Shown: in pieces, positions 23,901 through 32,090 of the stretch
Layout: every line of letters begins with the position of its first letter
How positions within the stretch are numbered: position 1 is the stretch's first letter
Assembly: GCA_002633025.1 (NCBI GenBank)
Contig: NMRB01001297.1
Location: 59,707-123,706 of the forward strand
DNA length: 64,000 nt
Reading direction: 5' to 3'
Source of the DNA: Notospermus geniculatus
Taxonomy: Eukaryota; Nemertea; Pilidiophora; Heteronemertea; Lineidae
The notes under the pieces: model-generated
What the model was told of the DNA's origin: nothing
The model's database searches: none
The model's input: the letters and a program-made list of their open reading frames with translations, nothing else
Made by a program: the position numbers and the translations under genes

Positions 23901-26709
23901 CAAACTACTTATGCTCAGAAACTGTGAGAGGTAAAGTGATTTGTTGAGTTGTATGCTCCAAGTGGTCTGTATGGGCCGCTAAACTTTTGAACAGAGAACA
24001 AGATGGCAACCTTCAGGCTTCATTTTGACAGCCAATATGGCGGCCGTGTGAGGTCAGTGAAGAACCTCTATACACCCTTTATGAATATGACCCTTAGTTT
24101 TGTCATCCTGGGTAGTATACTAATATACTTGCCAGGTTATTTCACGTCAATAATAAGCTCCGACTTTCTTTATTTCAGGCATCTACACTTGTCCCCAACC
24201 CCCATTACCTTCATCAGCCGTACCACATAGCGTTAGACCCATACACCCGTCACATCTACTGGACGTGTGCACAGAATAATGTCATCAATGTGACCAGGCT
24301 TGACATGACGTCAGTTGGAGTTGTGGTGGAGGGCGCCAACCAAAAACCACGAGCGATTGTACTTCATCCAATGAAAGGGTATGGTTCTCACATTCCTAGC
24401 TTAAAGTTTGGGTTTATAGTCTGATATCAGCAACGTAGAGGTGTCATCCAACTTTACACTTTAACCCCCATCTATCCTGAAACCTTTCAGTAGAACTCGG
24501 ATGAGCTGCTCATTCAGCGCTACAATCTGAGCATTTCCAACCGGTACCCATTTATACACCTGGACGGAGAGAGGCCAGTGAGGCAAAGAGACTTGCCCAA
24601 AGTCTCACGCCACAGTGAAATTCGAACCAGGGACCCTCTGACCGCTAGTCGGAGACCCGAACAACTACACCACCATGGCTCCTCTGTAGCTGCACTTTTG
24701 ACACATACATTCAGATCCGCCCGTTTGAATTGTTGACATACAGATTGTGTTTAAAAGCATGATGGATCACCCATCCATGTAGTGATCGCGCTCTACATTG
24801 CTTAACTTCTAGTCGTGAAATGTTCCATGTATGGCGTGTTCGGCGAGGCATTTTGAAAGAAAGGAAACGAAATGCATGCCGGGAGTTTTCCCAAGTGAGC
24901 GACTCGGTGAGTCGCTCACTTTGGCCAGGCTCGAGGAACCCTTGGCAACTTGCCAAATACTTTTCCAAACGCTCTCGTGCCTCCCTCGAGCTTCCTCGGG
25001 GAACTTTCCGTACGCGTCCTCAAGCTCCTTTCTTTTTCAGGCTGATGTTCTGGAGTAACGAAGTGAATCCACCACGTATTGAACGAGCGACTCTAGATGG
25101 CAAGTCCATCACAACTATCGTTAGTACAAACCTGGGAAAACCCGGCGCTCTCGCCTTGGATAAGGAACTCGGTCGGATCTACTGGACGGATGTTGACCTC
25201 CATAGGATCGAATTCTCCGACCTCAATGGGCAAAATCGTAAAACCCTCGTGAATACGCACATCATGAATCCAATCGGAATCGCAGTTTATGGAGATTTTG
25301 TGTATTGGATCGACAAAGATCAACAGCTTATGGAGCGTGTTCAAAAAACAACGGGCCGTAACCGTGTTCATGTTCAGAGTCGTGTCTCACATATTAGTGA
25401 TATTCATAGCGCCGAGGCGCTTACTATAGATGATATAAAGAGCCACCCGTGTGTTCCGAATAATCATGGCTGCTCGCATATTTGCGTGACGAAGAAAGAC
25501 GGGTCGACGAAGTGTTCGTGTCCTGTCAATTTAGTGTTGTCGTCGGACGGTGTCACATGTACCGAACCGCCGACGTGTGCGCCGGATATGTTCACGTGCC
25601 AGAGCGGTAGCATCCAGTGTATACCGATGGTATGGCGCTGCGACGGTTTAGCAGAGTGCGAAGACAATTCCGATGAAATTAATTGTCCCAAATGTTTAAA
25701 TGGGCAATTTCGGTGCAAAAATGGCCAGTGTATTGACCTGAAGTACAAGTGTGACGGGTCACCGCAGTGTACGGACGGAAGCGATGAGGAGTTATGTTGT
25801 GCTGCGGATGAATTTCAGTGTAAAAATTATCAGTGCGTAAAAAAACAGGACCATTGCGATGGCATTTACGACTGCAAGGACGGCACGGACGAAGCAATGT
25901 GCTGTGGGCAGCGTCAGTTTCAATGTCATAATTATGAGTGTATTAGCACGAGTAAACGTTGTGATAGCTTTAGAGATTGTAAGGACGGAACGGACGAGTT
26001 GCTGTGTCCGGCAGTCGTGGCGAGTCCACACCAGAACACTCACACGAACCCTACGCCGTACGTGGTGGCGGTCGTAGTGGCGCTAGTCGTTATTATTGTG
26101 GTGATCGTACTATTTGTTTATACGTATCGCAAAAAGACGAATTATGAGCACGCGGGTGATATCATCATGACAAAACCATTAAATCCCTTATCGGGACAAA
26201 GTTCGCCGCCGCATACGATGTCGCGTGGAAAGTCTCATACTACATCGTTATCGGTTAGTACCGCCCCCACGGGGCCGTCGAACTATGATCGCAATCATGT
26301 GACAGGTGCGTCATCGTCATCGTCAAGCGTGACACGCTATCCACAAGAAACGTTAAACCCGCCGCCGAGCCCAGTGACGGATCGATCACAATGTGCAGAC
26401 TTGTATTACTCGTCGAATAGTCCTTCCACGGTTCGTTCATACCGGCGGTACAAACATCGTCACATTCCACCGCCGCCGACAACGCCGTGTAGTACCGACG
26501 TCTGCGAGGACAGCGAGCCGTACCAGTCAAAAAAATATTACCGGTCCTTGGCGGACTTTTATGACTCGGACCCGTACCCGCCTCCGCCAACACCAAGGAG
26601 TCACTATTTATCGGATGAAATTAGTTGTCCTCCGTCCCCATCAACCGAGAGAAGCTTTTTCAACCCTTATCCCCCGCCTCCGTCACCAGTTGGAACATCG
26701 GATTGTTAA
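5541..26709 (+). CDS. LRP5/6: LRP5/6 (arrow-type) Wnt co-receptor, 5' exons missing, 11 exons
   Basis: Single-pass co-receptor that pairs with Frizzled to bind Wnt and, through its phosphorylated tail, recruits Axin (family knowledge). Exons seen: 5541-5941, 11090-11221, 13547-13943, 17375-17625, 18797-18937, 19636-19928, 20358-20778, 21334-21675, 23500-23702, 24179-24378, 25041-26709. All introns are GT/AG, and phases match at every junction, giving 1482 in-frame residues plus stop. Order: rest of propeller 1, EGF1, propeller 2, EGF2, propeller 3, EGF3, propeller 4, EGF4, four LDLa repeats, membrane helix, tail with five PPP(S/T)P-type motifs. YWTD/YWAD-type motifs recur through the propellers. 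Propeller segments align residue by residue with my memory of vertebrate LRP6. The signal peptide and first half of propeller 1 lie outside the window. Vertebrates have two paralogues; LRP5 versus LRP6 cannot and need not be decided here. No clear poly(A) signal was found after the stop. Confidence 0.96.
6171..6411. repeat. 42-bp minisatellite
   Basis: TGACCTTGACCCTTTGGCC-type units start at 6202, 6244, 6286, 6328 and 6370, exactly 42 bp apart, with a shorter unit at 6171. Because 42 is a multiple of three, all frames stay open and give spurious 14-residue repeat ORFs on both strands. Confidence 0.9.
7112..7394. mobile_element. piggyBac-like MITE, TTAA-flanked
   Basis: TTAA at 7108-7111 and 7395-7398 flank CCCTTTCGCTGCGT ... 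ACGCAGCGAAAGGG. The TTAA duplication with CCCTTT ends is typical of piggyBac-type elements. 283 bp, non-coding. Confidence 0.8.
7970..8451. mobile_element. piggyBac-like MITE interrupted by a second element
   Basis: CCCTTTCGTTAC at the left and GTAACGAAAGGG followed by TTAA at the right; the left flank is TTGA, one change from TTAA. The interior is split by the element at 7990-8280. Confidence 0.7.
7990..8280. mobile_element. Mutator-like MITE with 108-bp inverted repeats and 9-bp TSD
   Basis: Inverted arms at 7990-8097 and 8173-8280 match almost perfectly (TACACTCCTCTCGCAGTG at the ends). The 9-bp direct repeat CTGGCATGT lies at 7981-7989 and 8281-8289. Long arms and 9-bp duplications are typical of MULE elements. 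Confidence 0.85.
9013..9494. mobile_element. AAGCCTAGCGTACATC-type MITE, copy 2 (compound)
   Basis: Begins AAGCCTAGCGTACATCACGC and ends GCAAGTGCGATGTACCCCTGG. The segment 9350-9494 also matches 3715-3844, so two related units are joined. Confidence 0.6.
9510..10530. other. Intron stretch without recognised features
   Basis: AT-rich LRP5/6 intron sequence. I see no exon, tRNA head or clear inverted repeat in it. Confidence 0.5.
10531..10900 (+). mobile_element. tRNA-derived SINE, family A, plus orientation
   Basis: Starts GGAGCCACGGTGGTGTAGAT with a B-box-like GGTTCGAATCC near 10579. The tail region (GCTGAATGAGCAGCTCATC) is shared with inverted copies at 24402-24680 and 45950-46234. A small MITE at 10775-10860 is inserted near its 3' end. 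Confidence 0.8.
10775..10860. mobile_element. CAGTGTTTCCGCCAG-type MITE inside SINE A
   Basis: Ends CAGCGTTTCCGCCAG and CTGGCAGAAACACTA. Comparison with the two uninterrupted SINE-A copies shows this block is extra. Relatives lie at 31043-31171 and 48449-48500. Confidence 0.75.
11090..11221 (+). CDS. LRP5/6: LRP5/6 exon: EGF-like repeat 1
   Basis: A 132-nt exon with tctcttcag acceptor and gtatgt donor. It encodes [16 protein letters not shown] and the rest of a six-cysteine EGF-like module, ending GKTCAD. It links propeller 1 to propeller 2. Both ends are phase 1, so the module is a clean cassette. It is too short and lacks an ATG, so a simple ORF search misses it. Confidence 0.95.
11253..11653. 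mobile_element. AAGCCTAGCGTACATC-type MITE, copy 3
   Basis: Left TTTTAAGCCTAGCGTACATT and right GTACGCTAGGTTTTAAGG, with TTAA at both edges. It lies 31 nt after the EGF1 exon donor of LRP5/6. Confidence 0.75.
12020..12224. mobile_element. TTAA-flanked MITE, CTCATCTGCCCC family
   Basis: TTAA on both sides of CTCATCTGCCCCCAG ... CTGGGACAGATGAG. A related copy is at 54511-54713 in the THSD7 gene. Confidence 0.8.
12909..13205 (+). mobile_element. tRNA-derived SINE, family B
   Basis: GTGGCGGCGTGGTCTAGTGG with a TGGTCTAGTGGCTAG A box and GGTTCGATTCC B box. It is followed by the body GAGCAAGTCACTTTGCCTGA and GGTGTAAAAGGGGTACCTGG. It ends in a short TAATAATAAT stretch. Confidence 0.8.
13238..13470. 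mobile_element. MITE with CTGTAAAGCAGGAAAATTTT-like ends
   Basis: TACTGTAAAGCAGGAAAATT at the left and a CTTGCTTTACAGTA right end. The interior is palindromic GCGAAAATTT-rich sequence. It ends about 75 bp before an LRP5/6 exon. Confidence 0.65.
13547..13943 (+). CDS. LRP5/6: LRP5/6 exon: first part of beta-propeller 2
   Basis: The exon begins after ttacag and ends before gtaggt. It reads [19 protein letters not shown], then [27 protein letters not shown] and [15 protein letters not shown], three blades nearly identical to vertebrate LRP6. It ends with two bases of the Gly codon that precedes the next exon's YMYWTDWG. Confidence 0.96.
14285..15325 (+). repeat. Tandem array of SINE-like family D units
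   Basis: Units with GAAGATGGGGATTTGGCCTG, an A-box-like TGGTTAAGGCG and B-box-like GGTTCGAGTCTGG start near 14399, 14661, 14927 and 15181, a period of about 254-266 bp. The head resembles a Leu/Ser-type tRNA, but the acceptor stem does not pair. Inverted copies occur at 42605-42735 and 51065-51420. Confidence 0.8.
16019..16740 (+). repeat. Diverged dispersed repeat with GTAC simple tract
   Basis: Contains (GTAC)n near 16100, GGGGGCGTTTTG, GGTCACTAGGGGGCC-like segments and CAAGTTCACAGAGGTGAAAG. It resembles the interior of the TAGCTCACC family. Confidence 0.5.
17375..17625 (+). CDS. LRP5/6: LRP5/6 exon: middle of beta-propeller 2
   Basis: Acceptor ctcttttcag, donor gtaagg. It encodes [20 protein letters not shown] and [12 protein letters not shown], ending [10 protein letters not shown]. 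An intron then splits the following DYIYWTDW blade away. Confidence 0.96.
17797..18065. mobile_element. TTAA-flanked MITE, AGGTGCTCTAG family
   Basis: TTAA at 17793-17796 and 18066-18069 flank AGGTGCTCTAGTTCGAATTG ... and its inverse complement ending CTAGAGCACCT. Arms are about 35 bp. Lies in an LRP5/6 intron. Confidence 0.85.
18159..18445. repeat. GGCCCATATTCATAAAAC palindromic elements with local duplication
   Basis: One unit carries a tandem duplication of about 70 bp (ACGATGCCCAGGGTCC repeated). A second short palindrome lies at about 18354-18442. A relative is at 32902-33011. Confidence 0.7.
18797..18937 (+). CDS. LRP5/6: LRP5/6 exon: last blade of beta-propeller 2
   Basis: A 141-nt exon between cccttcag and gtgagt. 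It encodes [16 protein letters not shown] and [17 protein letters not shown], the closing blade of propeller 2. Reading phase joins exactly to the flanking exons. Confidence 0.96.
18964..19196. mobile_element. MITE with 34-bp inverted repeats between LRP5/6 exons
   Basis: TCTGGTTCAACCTAGAGGTG at 18964 and its inverse complement ending at 19196; 34-bp arms are near-perfect. It starts 26 nt after the exon ending 18937. Confidence 0.8.
19229..19605 (+). mobile_element. tRNA-derived SINE, family C, with (CAAATA)n tail
   Basis: B box GGTTCGAATCC at 19273, body CCCATCCAAGTGAGGAACAT and GGCCAATAATGCTATGGC, tail of ACAAATACAAATAC repeats to about 19605. Copies: 40916-41215 (minus) and 47020-47275 (plus). 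Confidence 0.85.
19636..19928 (+). CDS. LRP5/6: LRP5/6 exon: EGF-like repeat 2 and start of propeller 3
   Basis: It starts after tgtttcag and encodes [16 protein letters not shown] (EGF2), then [20 protein letters not shown] and ending IYWTDITLK at a gtgaga donor in phase 0. Open reading continues past the donor into an inverted-repeat element, so a longer ORF there is not real protein. The acceptor lies just after a CAAATA-type simple repeat. Confidence 0.95.
19939..20250. mobile_element. Nested palindromic MITE next to an LRP5/6 donor
   Basis: Outer ends TACCGATTTCACATCTC and GAGATGTGAAATCGGTGTA. An inner palindrome with AGATCGAGGTTGAA / TTCAACCTCGATC and GTTGGTTCCC / GGGAACCAA is nested. 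It begins 11 nt after the donor at 19929. Confidence 0.75.
20358..20778 (+). CDS. LRP5/6: LRP5/6 exon: middle of beta-propeller 3
   Basis: It starts in phase 0 after ctccttcag with [19 protein letters not shown], then [39 protein letters not shown] and [18 protein letters not shown]. The donor is gtaagt at 20779. This matches the Wnt3a/DKK1-binding propeller 3 of vertebrate LRP6. Confidence 0.96.
20818..21296. mobile_element. CAGGGGTTTAGATAA-type MITE, copy 2
   Basis: CAGGGGTTTAGATAA at 20818 and TTATCTAAACCCCTG ending 21296; 479 bp. Fills most of the intron before the EGF3-containing exon. Confidence 0.85.
21334..21675 (+). CDS. LRP5/6: LRP5/6 exon: end of propeller 3 and EGF-like repeat 3
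   Basis: After ctcttccag it reads [39 protein letters not shown] and [20 protein letters not shown], then an EGF-like [17 protein letters not shown] module ending RTCS. The donor is gtaagt. Confidence 0.96.
21892..22854. mobile_element. Long fold-back element, arms of about 453 bp
   Basis: Arms at 21892-22344 and 22403-22854 are near-identical inverse complements around a 58-bp spacer. Ends are AAAGGGGCTGTTCACTTTCG. The arms encode only short shadow ORFs. Lies in the LRP5/6 intron between EGF3 and propeller 4. Confidence 0.9.
23270..23455. repeat. Relative of the CCCTCGCTATTACGAAC repeat
   Basis: ATTATGAACCCAACGTCTGG and GGTTTGTAATAGCGAGGGGG match parts of the element at 27956-28434 in the opposite orientation. 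Confidence 0.5.
23500..23702 (+). CDS. LRP5/6: LRP5/6 exon: start of beta-propeller 4
   Basis: It starts after tgtcttag with [20 protein letters not shown] and contains the blade [14 protein letters not shown]. It ends NGSD at a gtaagt donor in phase 0. Open reading beyond the donor runs into a MITE. Confidence 0.94.
23715..24072. mobile_element. MITE with TATAGAGGTTCTTCAC ends
   Basis: TATAGAGGTTCTTCAC at 23715 and GTGAAGAACCTCTATA ending 24072. It starts 13 nt after the exon donor at 23703, so open reading from the exon runs into it. Confidence 0.75.
24179..24378 (+). CDS. LRP5/6: LRP5/6 exon: second blade group of propeller 4
   Basis: A 200-nt exon after tatttcag, before gtatgg. It encodes [20 protein letters not shown], then [20 protein letters not shown] and [12 protein letters not shown]. 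The YWTC variant is shared with vertebrate LRP6. It has no internal ATG in a long ORF, so it is easily overlooked. Confidence 0.95.
24402..24680 (-). mobile_element. SINE family A, minus orientation, copy 2
   Basis: Inverse of 10531-10900 without the small insertion: GTTTGGGTTTATAGTCTGAT ... TTCGAACCAGGGACCCTCTG ... CACCATGGCTCC. Lies in an LRP5/6 intron. Confidence 0.85.
25041..26709 (+). CDS. LRP5/6: LRP5/6 last coding exon: end of propeller 4, EGF4, four LDLa, TM, cytoplasmic tail
   Basis: It starts after tctttttcag with [20 protein letters not shown]; upstream open reading from 24820 is intronic. The LDLa repeats are at 25576-25686, 25693-25797, 25798-25902 and 25903-26007, each with six cysteines and a final DxSDE or DxTDE calcium motif. 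The membrane helix is at 26059-26127, followed by RKK. Tail motifs: [10 protein letters not shown] 26359-26388, PPPPTTPCS 26467-26493, PPPPTPRS 26578-26601, PPSPSTERS 26629-26655, [10 protein letters not shown] 26671-26700. In vertebrates these five are phosphorylated by GSK3/CK1 and bind Axin. A Ser-rich MSRGKS...GASSSSSS stretch precedes them, as in LRP6. In this species the EGF4, LDLa, membrane and tail regions sit in one exon. Confidence 0.96.
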
Positions 26710-26762
26710 ACTTTTTTCCCAGAAGATGATACCGCAGGGGCGTAGCTAGCTTTTATGCCCTA

Positions 26763-27022
26763 AAACCTAGCGTCCACTAGGGCGCGGACAAGACGCGGAA
26801 TGCAAATTTAGTGAATCCGCATTCATTCGGCAACCACTCCGCATATTCTTGAAAGGTTCCGTTCACTGTCTTTATCATTCCGGAACAGTTCGCGGCATTT
26901 CTGCACGTTCGGGAAAGGGTGAAACGACCAATAGGACTTGATGCGGAAGCAATGCCGAAATGACACATTTGCTTCCCGAACCCTTCCTAATGTTGTCGGC
27001 GCTCTAGTGGACGCCACCCATT
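26763..27022. mobile_element. MITE with AAACCTAGCGTCCACTAG-like ends
   Basis: AAACCTAGCGTCCACTAGGG at the left and CTCTAGTGGACGCCACCCATTAG at the right, interior GC-rich. It may sit in the LRP5/6 3' UTR. Confidence 0.6.
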
Positions 27023-27385
27023 AGGGGGCAAAATTGAGTTTAGAGGGCAAAGCTGGAAGGGGCTCCTGGGGTCCTCCCCCAGAAAAAAATTGAAAATTTA
27101 CATCCTTTCAGATGCATTTTCCCCACATCTGACACCACAATAACTTGGCTTGAAGATGTACCGTAAATGACCTTTTTAATAGGGGAAAATTTGTTTTTGT
27201 CCCTTTTTGCTCTGGGGGGGGGGGCCTTTGCTAGCTACGCCCCTGCACTAGTAGTGATACTGGTAGAGAAAAAATCACTGGAAGAAGACACTGGTAGTGA
27301 TCGGAACTTTCATTCAAGCTCAGATTTTGACCTTCAAAGCTTGAGCTTTTTACCTTAATGCTAGGTGCATTCGCACAATAGTCTC

Positions 27386-27602
27386 TATCACTCCAAAAGA
27401 GTGCAGCACCTGACTAGGCAGCGTCATGACGTCCCGCACATCATTTCTGAACGCCATGACGTGACTCGAAAAAAAATCCAGTTGTTTCAGCGATCATGAG
27501 GTTGGGAAACAATTTTTTTGGTCTCGCGTCAAGACATCATGAAATGACGTGCGGGACGTCATGACGCTGACCCGTCAGGTGCTGCACTCTTTTGGAGTGA
27601 TA
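27386..27602. mobile_element. Palindromic MITE, GTGCAGCACCTGAC family, copy 1
   Basis: TATCACTCCAAAAGAGTGCA and inverse complement at the right, with TGACGTGCGGGACGTCATGA interior. The second copy is at 50785-51005. Confidence 0.8.
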
Positions 27603-27955
27603 TCGTCTATTGATAAAGTGCTATAAAGTGCTATATGGGGGATATTGGGAGTGCATGAACTTTAATACCAATGAAGGTATAGTATTTACAAAATCATTAG
27701 AAGTTGTGCTAATGGTAGTGTCCGACATGTTTTGGACAGTGACGGCCTTTCACTTGTAAAGGAAGTCAGCCCAGTACAAATACAGCGTGCTCAGCTGGAC
27801 TATGGCTAGCATCTTTTATACTTATGTTTTAGATAATGATATTATATTGGTTATCGGTTTTAGTCATATGATGTGATTGGAACATTTGCTAGGAACAATC
27901 ATCCTATAGCCTGCTCAACACGCTGAAATATCGCATGAAGATCTCCCTATGATAT

Positions 27956-28434
27956 AGTGCTCCCTCGCTATTACGAACCCTTCAGGGTCCAAGGGTTAAG
28001 TTCGTACTGACAAGGAGTTCGTAATCGTGAGGATTCGTTCATGGGGGCATGATGACCATGCCGAGTAGACCACGATCAACTGACAAAACAGTGTGTGTGT
28101 GTGTGTGCAGCTATGCGTTTTCCCTTGTATAATGTACCGGTATGTAGACAAAACTTGAATTAAATCGGTGAATATTTACCTGATCAAACGCCCAAACATG
28201 CACTCATCAAACCCAAGCTTGGATAATGCGGTTTGTATTGTACACTAATCAAACCCAAGCTTGGATAATTTGGTTTGTAATGTACACAGCATAATTGATC
28301 ATGGGCAGGAACTGGGTCAATGGCCAACCGAACAGGCGTAATCACATACACGTCATGAAATTTCGTGAGCCAGGCGTTGGGTTTGTAATATCTGGGAATT
28401 CGTAAAATCGAGGTTTGTAAGAGCGAGGGAGCAC
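27956..28434. mobile_element. Element with AGTGCTCCCTCGCT ends
   Basis: TAGTGCTCCCTCGCTATTAC at the left and AGAGCGAGGGAGCACT at the right. Interior has a tandem of CCAAGCTTGGATAAT segments and a short (GT)n. Confidence 0.7.
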
Positions 28435-29289
28435 TGTATTTGATTTCCTAACAATGAACTACAGTTTGTTATTGGTAGACCGGGTCTTGTTTAGCTGATA
28501 CATGTACCTGAATAGGGTGAGCTTGAAAGAGAGTACTGGTAGTGTGGTTAGGCTATGGAAGCTCGGATTCAATGATGAGTCATTGGCGTCCCCAAGGGGG
28601 GGGCAGGGGGCAAACGACCCCCCTTTGGCGAACAGTGGCCGCCCTCATTCAAAGCAAAGCGTCACTGGAAAATGCCCCAGAATGTGTCTCAGAGCATCTG
28701 GATTTTAAAATTTTCCTGGGGGAGGCCCCCAGACCCCCCATCGGGCGAGGGTTCGCGTGGGCTGGCGGGGGATATCCCCCCTTCAAGAAATACGACCCCC
28801 CCCCTTCAAAAACCCTGGGGACGCCCCATGTGAGTGCAGTGTGGATGGAGCAGGCTATAGAAGCTAGGAGCATCGTTTTTTACCTCAGGTTAATTAGCAA
28901 AAGATAGTATTGTGTTCAGTTGAACTTTTGTTGATAGACTTTGTACAGTTTTGTAAATTATTTTGCACTTTTTTAACCATGAAAAGTAGGTCGCGTCTGT
29001 CTTGCCTGTTATGGCTGTGTCGTGTCAAAATGGGGATTACAGCGACGGTATGGGTGGTATACTTTCAGCCAAAAGGGGATATCAAAAGATGAAATGGCTT
29101 AATTTTATGCGAGTGGTCATTTTTGGAAACATTTTATCTGAGTTTTTTTGTGGGCGTGTTATGCAATGTTAGGGAGACCCTGATTTTAATTCTTGCAGTA
29201 TTCATTGAGAAAAAGAACAAATGTATTTGAGTTGACTATGCAACAATTCTCCAGTTGAACTGAAGTCAAAATAGCATGGCCGTAGGAAC

Positions 29290-29755
29290 NNNNNNNNNNN
29301 NNNNNNNNNNNNNNNNNNNNNNNNNNNNNNNNNNNNNNNNNNNNNNNNNNNNNNNNNNNNNNNNNNNNNNNNNNNNNNNNNNNNNNNNNNNNNNNNNNNN
29401 NNNNNNNNNNNNNNNNNNNNNNNNNNNNNNNNNNNNNNNNNNNNNNNNNNNNNNNNNNNNNNNNNNNNNNNNNNNNNNNNNNNNNNNNNNNNNNNNNNNN
29501 NNNNNNNNNNNNNNNNNNNNNNNNNNNNNNNNNNNNNNNNNNNNNNNNNNNNNNNNNNNNNNNNNNNNNNNNNNNNNNNNNNNNNNNNNNNNNNNNNNNN
29601 NNNNNNNNNNNNNNNNNNNNNNNNNNNNNNNNNNNNNNNNNNNNNNNNNNNNNNNNNNNNNNNNNNNNNNNNNNNNNNNNNNNNNNNNNNNNNNNNNNNN
29701 NNNNNNNNNNNNNNNNNNNNNNNNNNNNNNNNNNNNNNNNNNNNNNNNNNNNNNN
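29290..29755. other. Assembly gap (466 N) inside an inverted-end repeat
   Basis: The left edge reads ATGGCCGTAGGAAC and the right GTTCCTACGGCCCTG, so the gap lies inside a repeat whose ends are inverse complements. ORFs through it are artefacts. Confidence 0.85.
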
Positions 29756-29984
29756 CCCCCACCTCCAGGACGTTCCTACGGCCCTGAATACGTTTTCATC
29801 TCATCCGAAATTTAAACTCTGACTGGAATAGTTTGCAAACGTAATGCAACTTCCTGGTGAACATTACGATCAAACACTTTGAAAATAGTCACAAGTATTA
29901 TATTTGGGTCATGTTTATTTTTCCCTGCTTCTTGGATTGATTCGGTTTTATACATGTATGTTACTTGTCGATAAAATGAGTTAA

Positions 29985-30360
29985 GGCCTGTTTCCACTAG
30001 ACCGGTATCCGCTGCGGTTTGCGGCTCGGAGCGGTTTCTCTCAGGGTTTTGGATACTGGGAACCGTGAAATTTTCGGGATGCTAAAAGTTGGTGAATTTA
30101 TCATTTTTAACCGCAAAGACTAATTTCCGCGTTTACCTTCATAATTCAATGGAAAATGCATTAGGGTTTGTAATTTCGCGCTGTTTAAGTTGGCGTTTTG
30201 GCCCATGACCGCGAAAAATAAAATGCACGCGAAAATTTCACGGTGTACAGTAATCCTTCGATGGTTTAACAATACATGGCGTGTTAATTATCCCAATGCC
30301 TGTGAAAACCGCTCCAGCGCCACAAACCGCAGCGGAAACCGGTCTATTGGAAACAGGCCT
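29985..30360. mobile_element. MITE with GGCCTGTTTCCACTAGACCG ends
   Basis: TTAA precedes the left end; the right end is GGTCTATTGGAAACAGGCC followed by TTTA. Inner arms GCTGCGGTTTGCGG / CCGCAAACCGCAGC-like. Confidence 0.7.
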
Positions 30361-30733
30361 TTATTCTGAGTATTATGATGGTATGTTTTAGTTCTCTGCA
30401 AGACCTTGCCATGAAAACAAACAAATATGTATTTTACCTCTTGTGAATTCAATCAAATGTGTTTACTGTGGCACTTTGAACTTGTCGACAATCAGGTGCA
30501 CTTATTTTTGGACTTTTAGCCGCTTAACCCCATGTGTGATGGTTTGTCCCGGATTCTGAGTTGCCAGTAGTAAACAAATGTATATATTTTAGTTCTGTAA
30601 AATAAGTAGGTGAAGTCTCTGTGGATGTATTTGTTGTGAATGTCTACAACAGAATGATGCTCCCTTTTAAAGTCGGCCTCTGATCACGACTTGAAGATCG
30701 TGACTGGTTCCCGATCTTCATGTGATATAGTCT

Positions 30734-30982
30734 AAAGCCTAATTCATACTTCGACGCACGACCATCCCCGGCGACCAACGCGCGATCTTGTGTTCGACGC
30801 CGACCCCGTCGTGCGATTTGGTCGGCCTCCGATCACGAGGCTGTTATTACTTGAGTCATTTCATAACCAGTCGCCGTCGCTTAAGTACGCTGGACTGGGA
30901 ATCAATTCCGCGAATTTGGCGTCCAGATTTGATCGTGCGTCGGACGCCGATGGTCTTGCGTCGAAGTATGAACTAGGCTTAA
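30734..30982. mobile_element. MITE with AAGCCTAATTCATACTTCGA ends
   Basis: Left AAAGCCTAATTCATACTTCG and right CGAAGTATGAACTAGGCTTAA; arms about 20 bp. Confidence 0.7.
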
Positions 30983-31042
30983 GTCGGCCTCTGATCATGA
31001 TTGAACTTCTTGACTGGTTCCCAATTTTCATATGGTACATGG

Positions 31043-31171
31043 CAGTGTTTCCGCCAGGAATTTTTTGAGGGGGGGGATAAAGAGAAAATTTTACAGAATT
31101 CTTAGTCAAAAACACAAATTTTGACTTTTTGAGGGGGGATATCCCCATCCCCCCCTCTGGCGGAAACATTG
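31043..31171. mobile_element. CAGTGTTTCCGCCAG-type MITE, complete copy
   Basis: CAGTGTTTCCGCCAGGAATT ... CCCTCTGGCGGAAACATTG, 129 bp, poly-G/poly-C inner arms. Confidence 0.75.
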
Positions 31172-31410
31172 CAGGGTCGACTCTCTTGTATAGCATTGGT
31201 TTCCTCCAGGATCCAGTTTCCTCCTACATTACATAATCGCCCAATATTGTCTCGGGAACCAATTATGTTAATGAGAGCTCACAGCTTTCCTCTTAATCTA
31301 AAGGATGTTTGTGGAGTGATCGTTTATCTGCTTCGTGTCTGAGAATGTGGATCTTAATAAAGCGAAGAAACCTGGAACCTCGTTCACAACCTCCGGAGGA
31401 CTTTTAGATC

Positions 31411-31796
31411 TGGGGCCATATACATAAAACATCTTAAATCCCCACTGTATTGAATTTTACGGTATTTTCAAAATGTTAGGAAAGTGCACATAGGGGTCTC
31501 ACAGCACGTGAAGGTCCCCAAAATGCTTGCCTCATACGTACTTCCGAGAATCAAGGCCTAGTTTTCAACACACATTGAAAAAACTGCAGGGAGAGCTCTA
31601 ATGTATTCAGGTAGAGCGTAGTACATTTTACACTACACTGACGTCGTGCACTGACGTCGAGAATCGTGGCGATGATTCGTGTTTTTCAAATTGAATACAG
31701 AGGGGCTTTAAGGGTAAAATCTCCCTTAAAATATTGTTCCAAACAAAAGATAAGGGAAATTTTACACTTAAGATGTTTTATTTATATGGCCCCTGA
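31411..31796. mobile_element. Element with GGGGCCATATACATAAAACA ends
   Basis: Left GGGGCCATATACATAAAACA and right TTTTATTTATATGGCCCC. The ends resemble the shorter palindromes at 18354 and 32902. Confidence 0.7.
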
Positions 31797-32090
31797 TCCA
31801 TAACTTGCCTGGTTTCCTATCCTTTGATAATCATGTGAGTGCTTTAGCCATAGGGATGGAACAGGAAACCAGTCATGTTTTAGGCCTATCTCTGGCTTTG
31901 TTATTGTCCCTGTTGATTATTAATGATTGATTTAATGGTGCCGCATTCCTTATTTACTGCACCGATGGGTGCATTTTAAAGTGTTTCTCTTGGTTTTAAT
32001 CAAGATGGAATGGACTGGTGCATTTTAACGTGTTTTTCTTGGTTTTAATTGAGATGGAATGTACTGGTTCACTACAGGTGCACAGTTTTA

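Noticed and set aside
24820-25040. N-terminal extension of the 629-residue open frame
   Set aside because: A clear tttttcag acceptor at 25040 and homology starting with LMFWSNE show the upstream part is intron.
29202-29815. Long open frames across 29290-29755
   Set aside because: They consist mostly of N.
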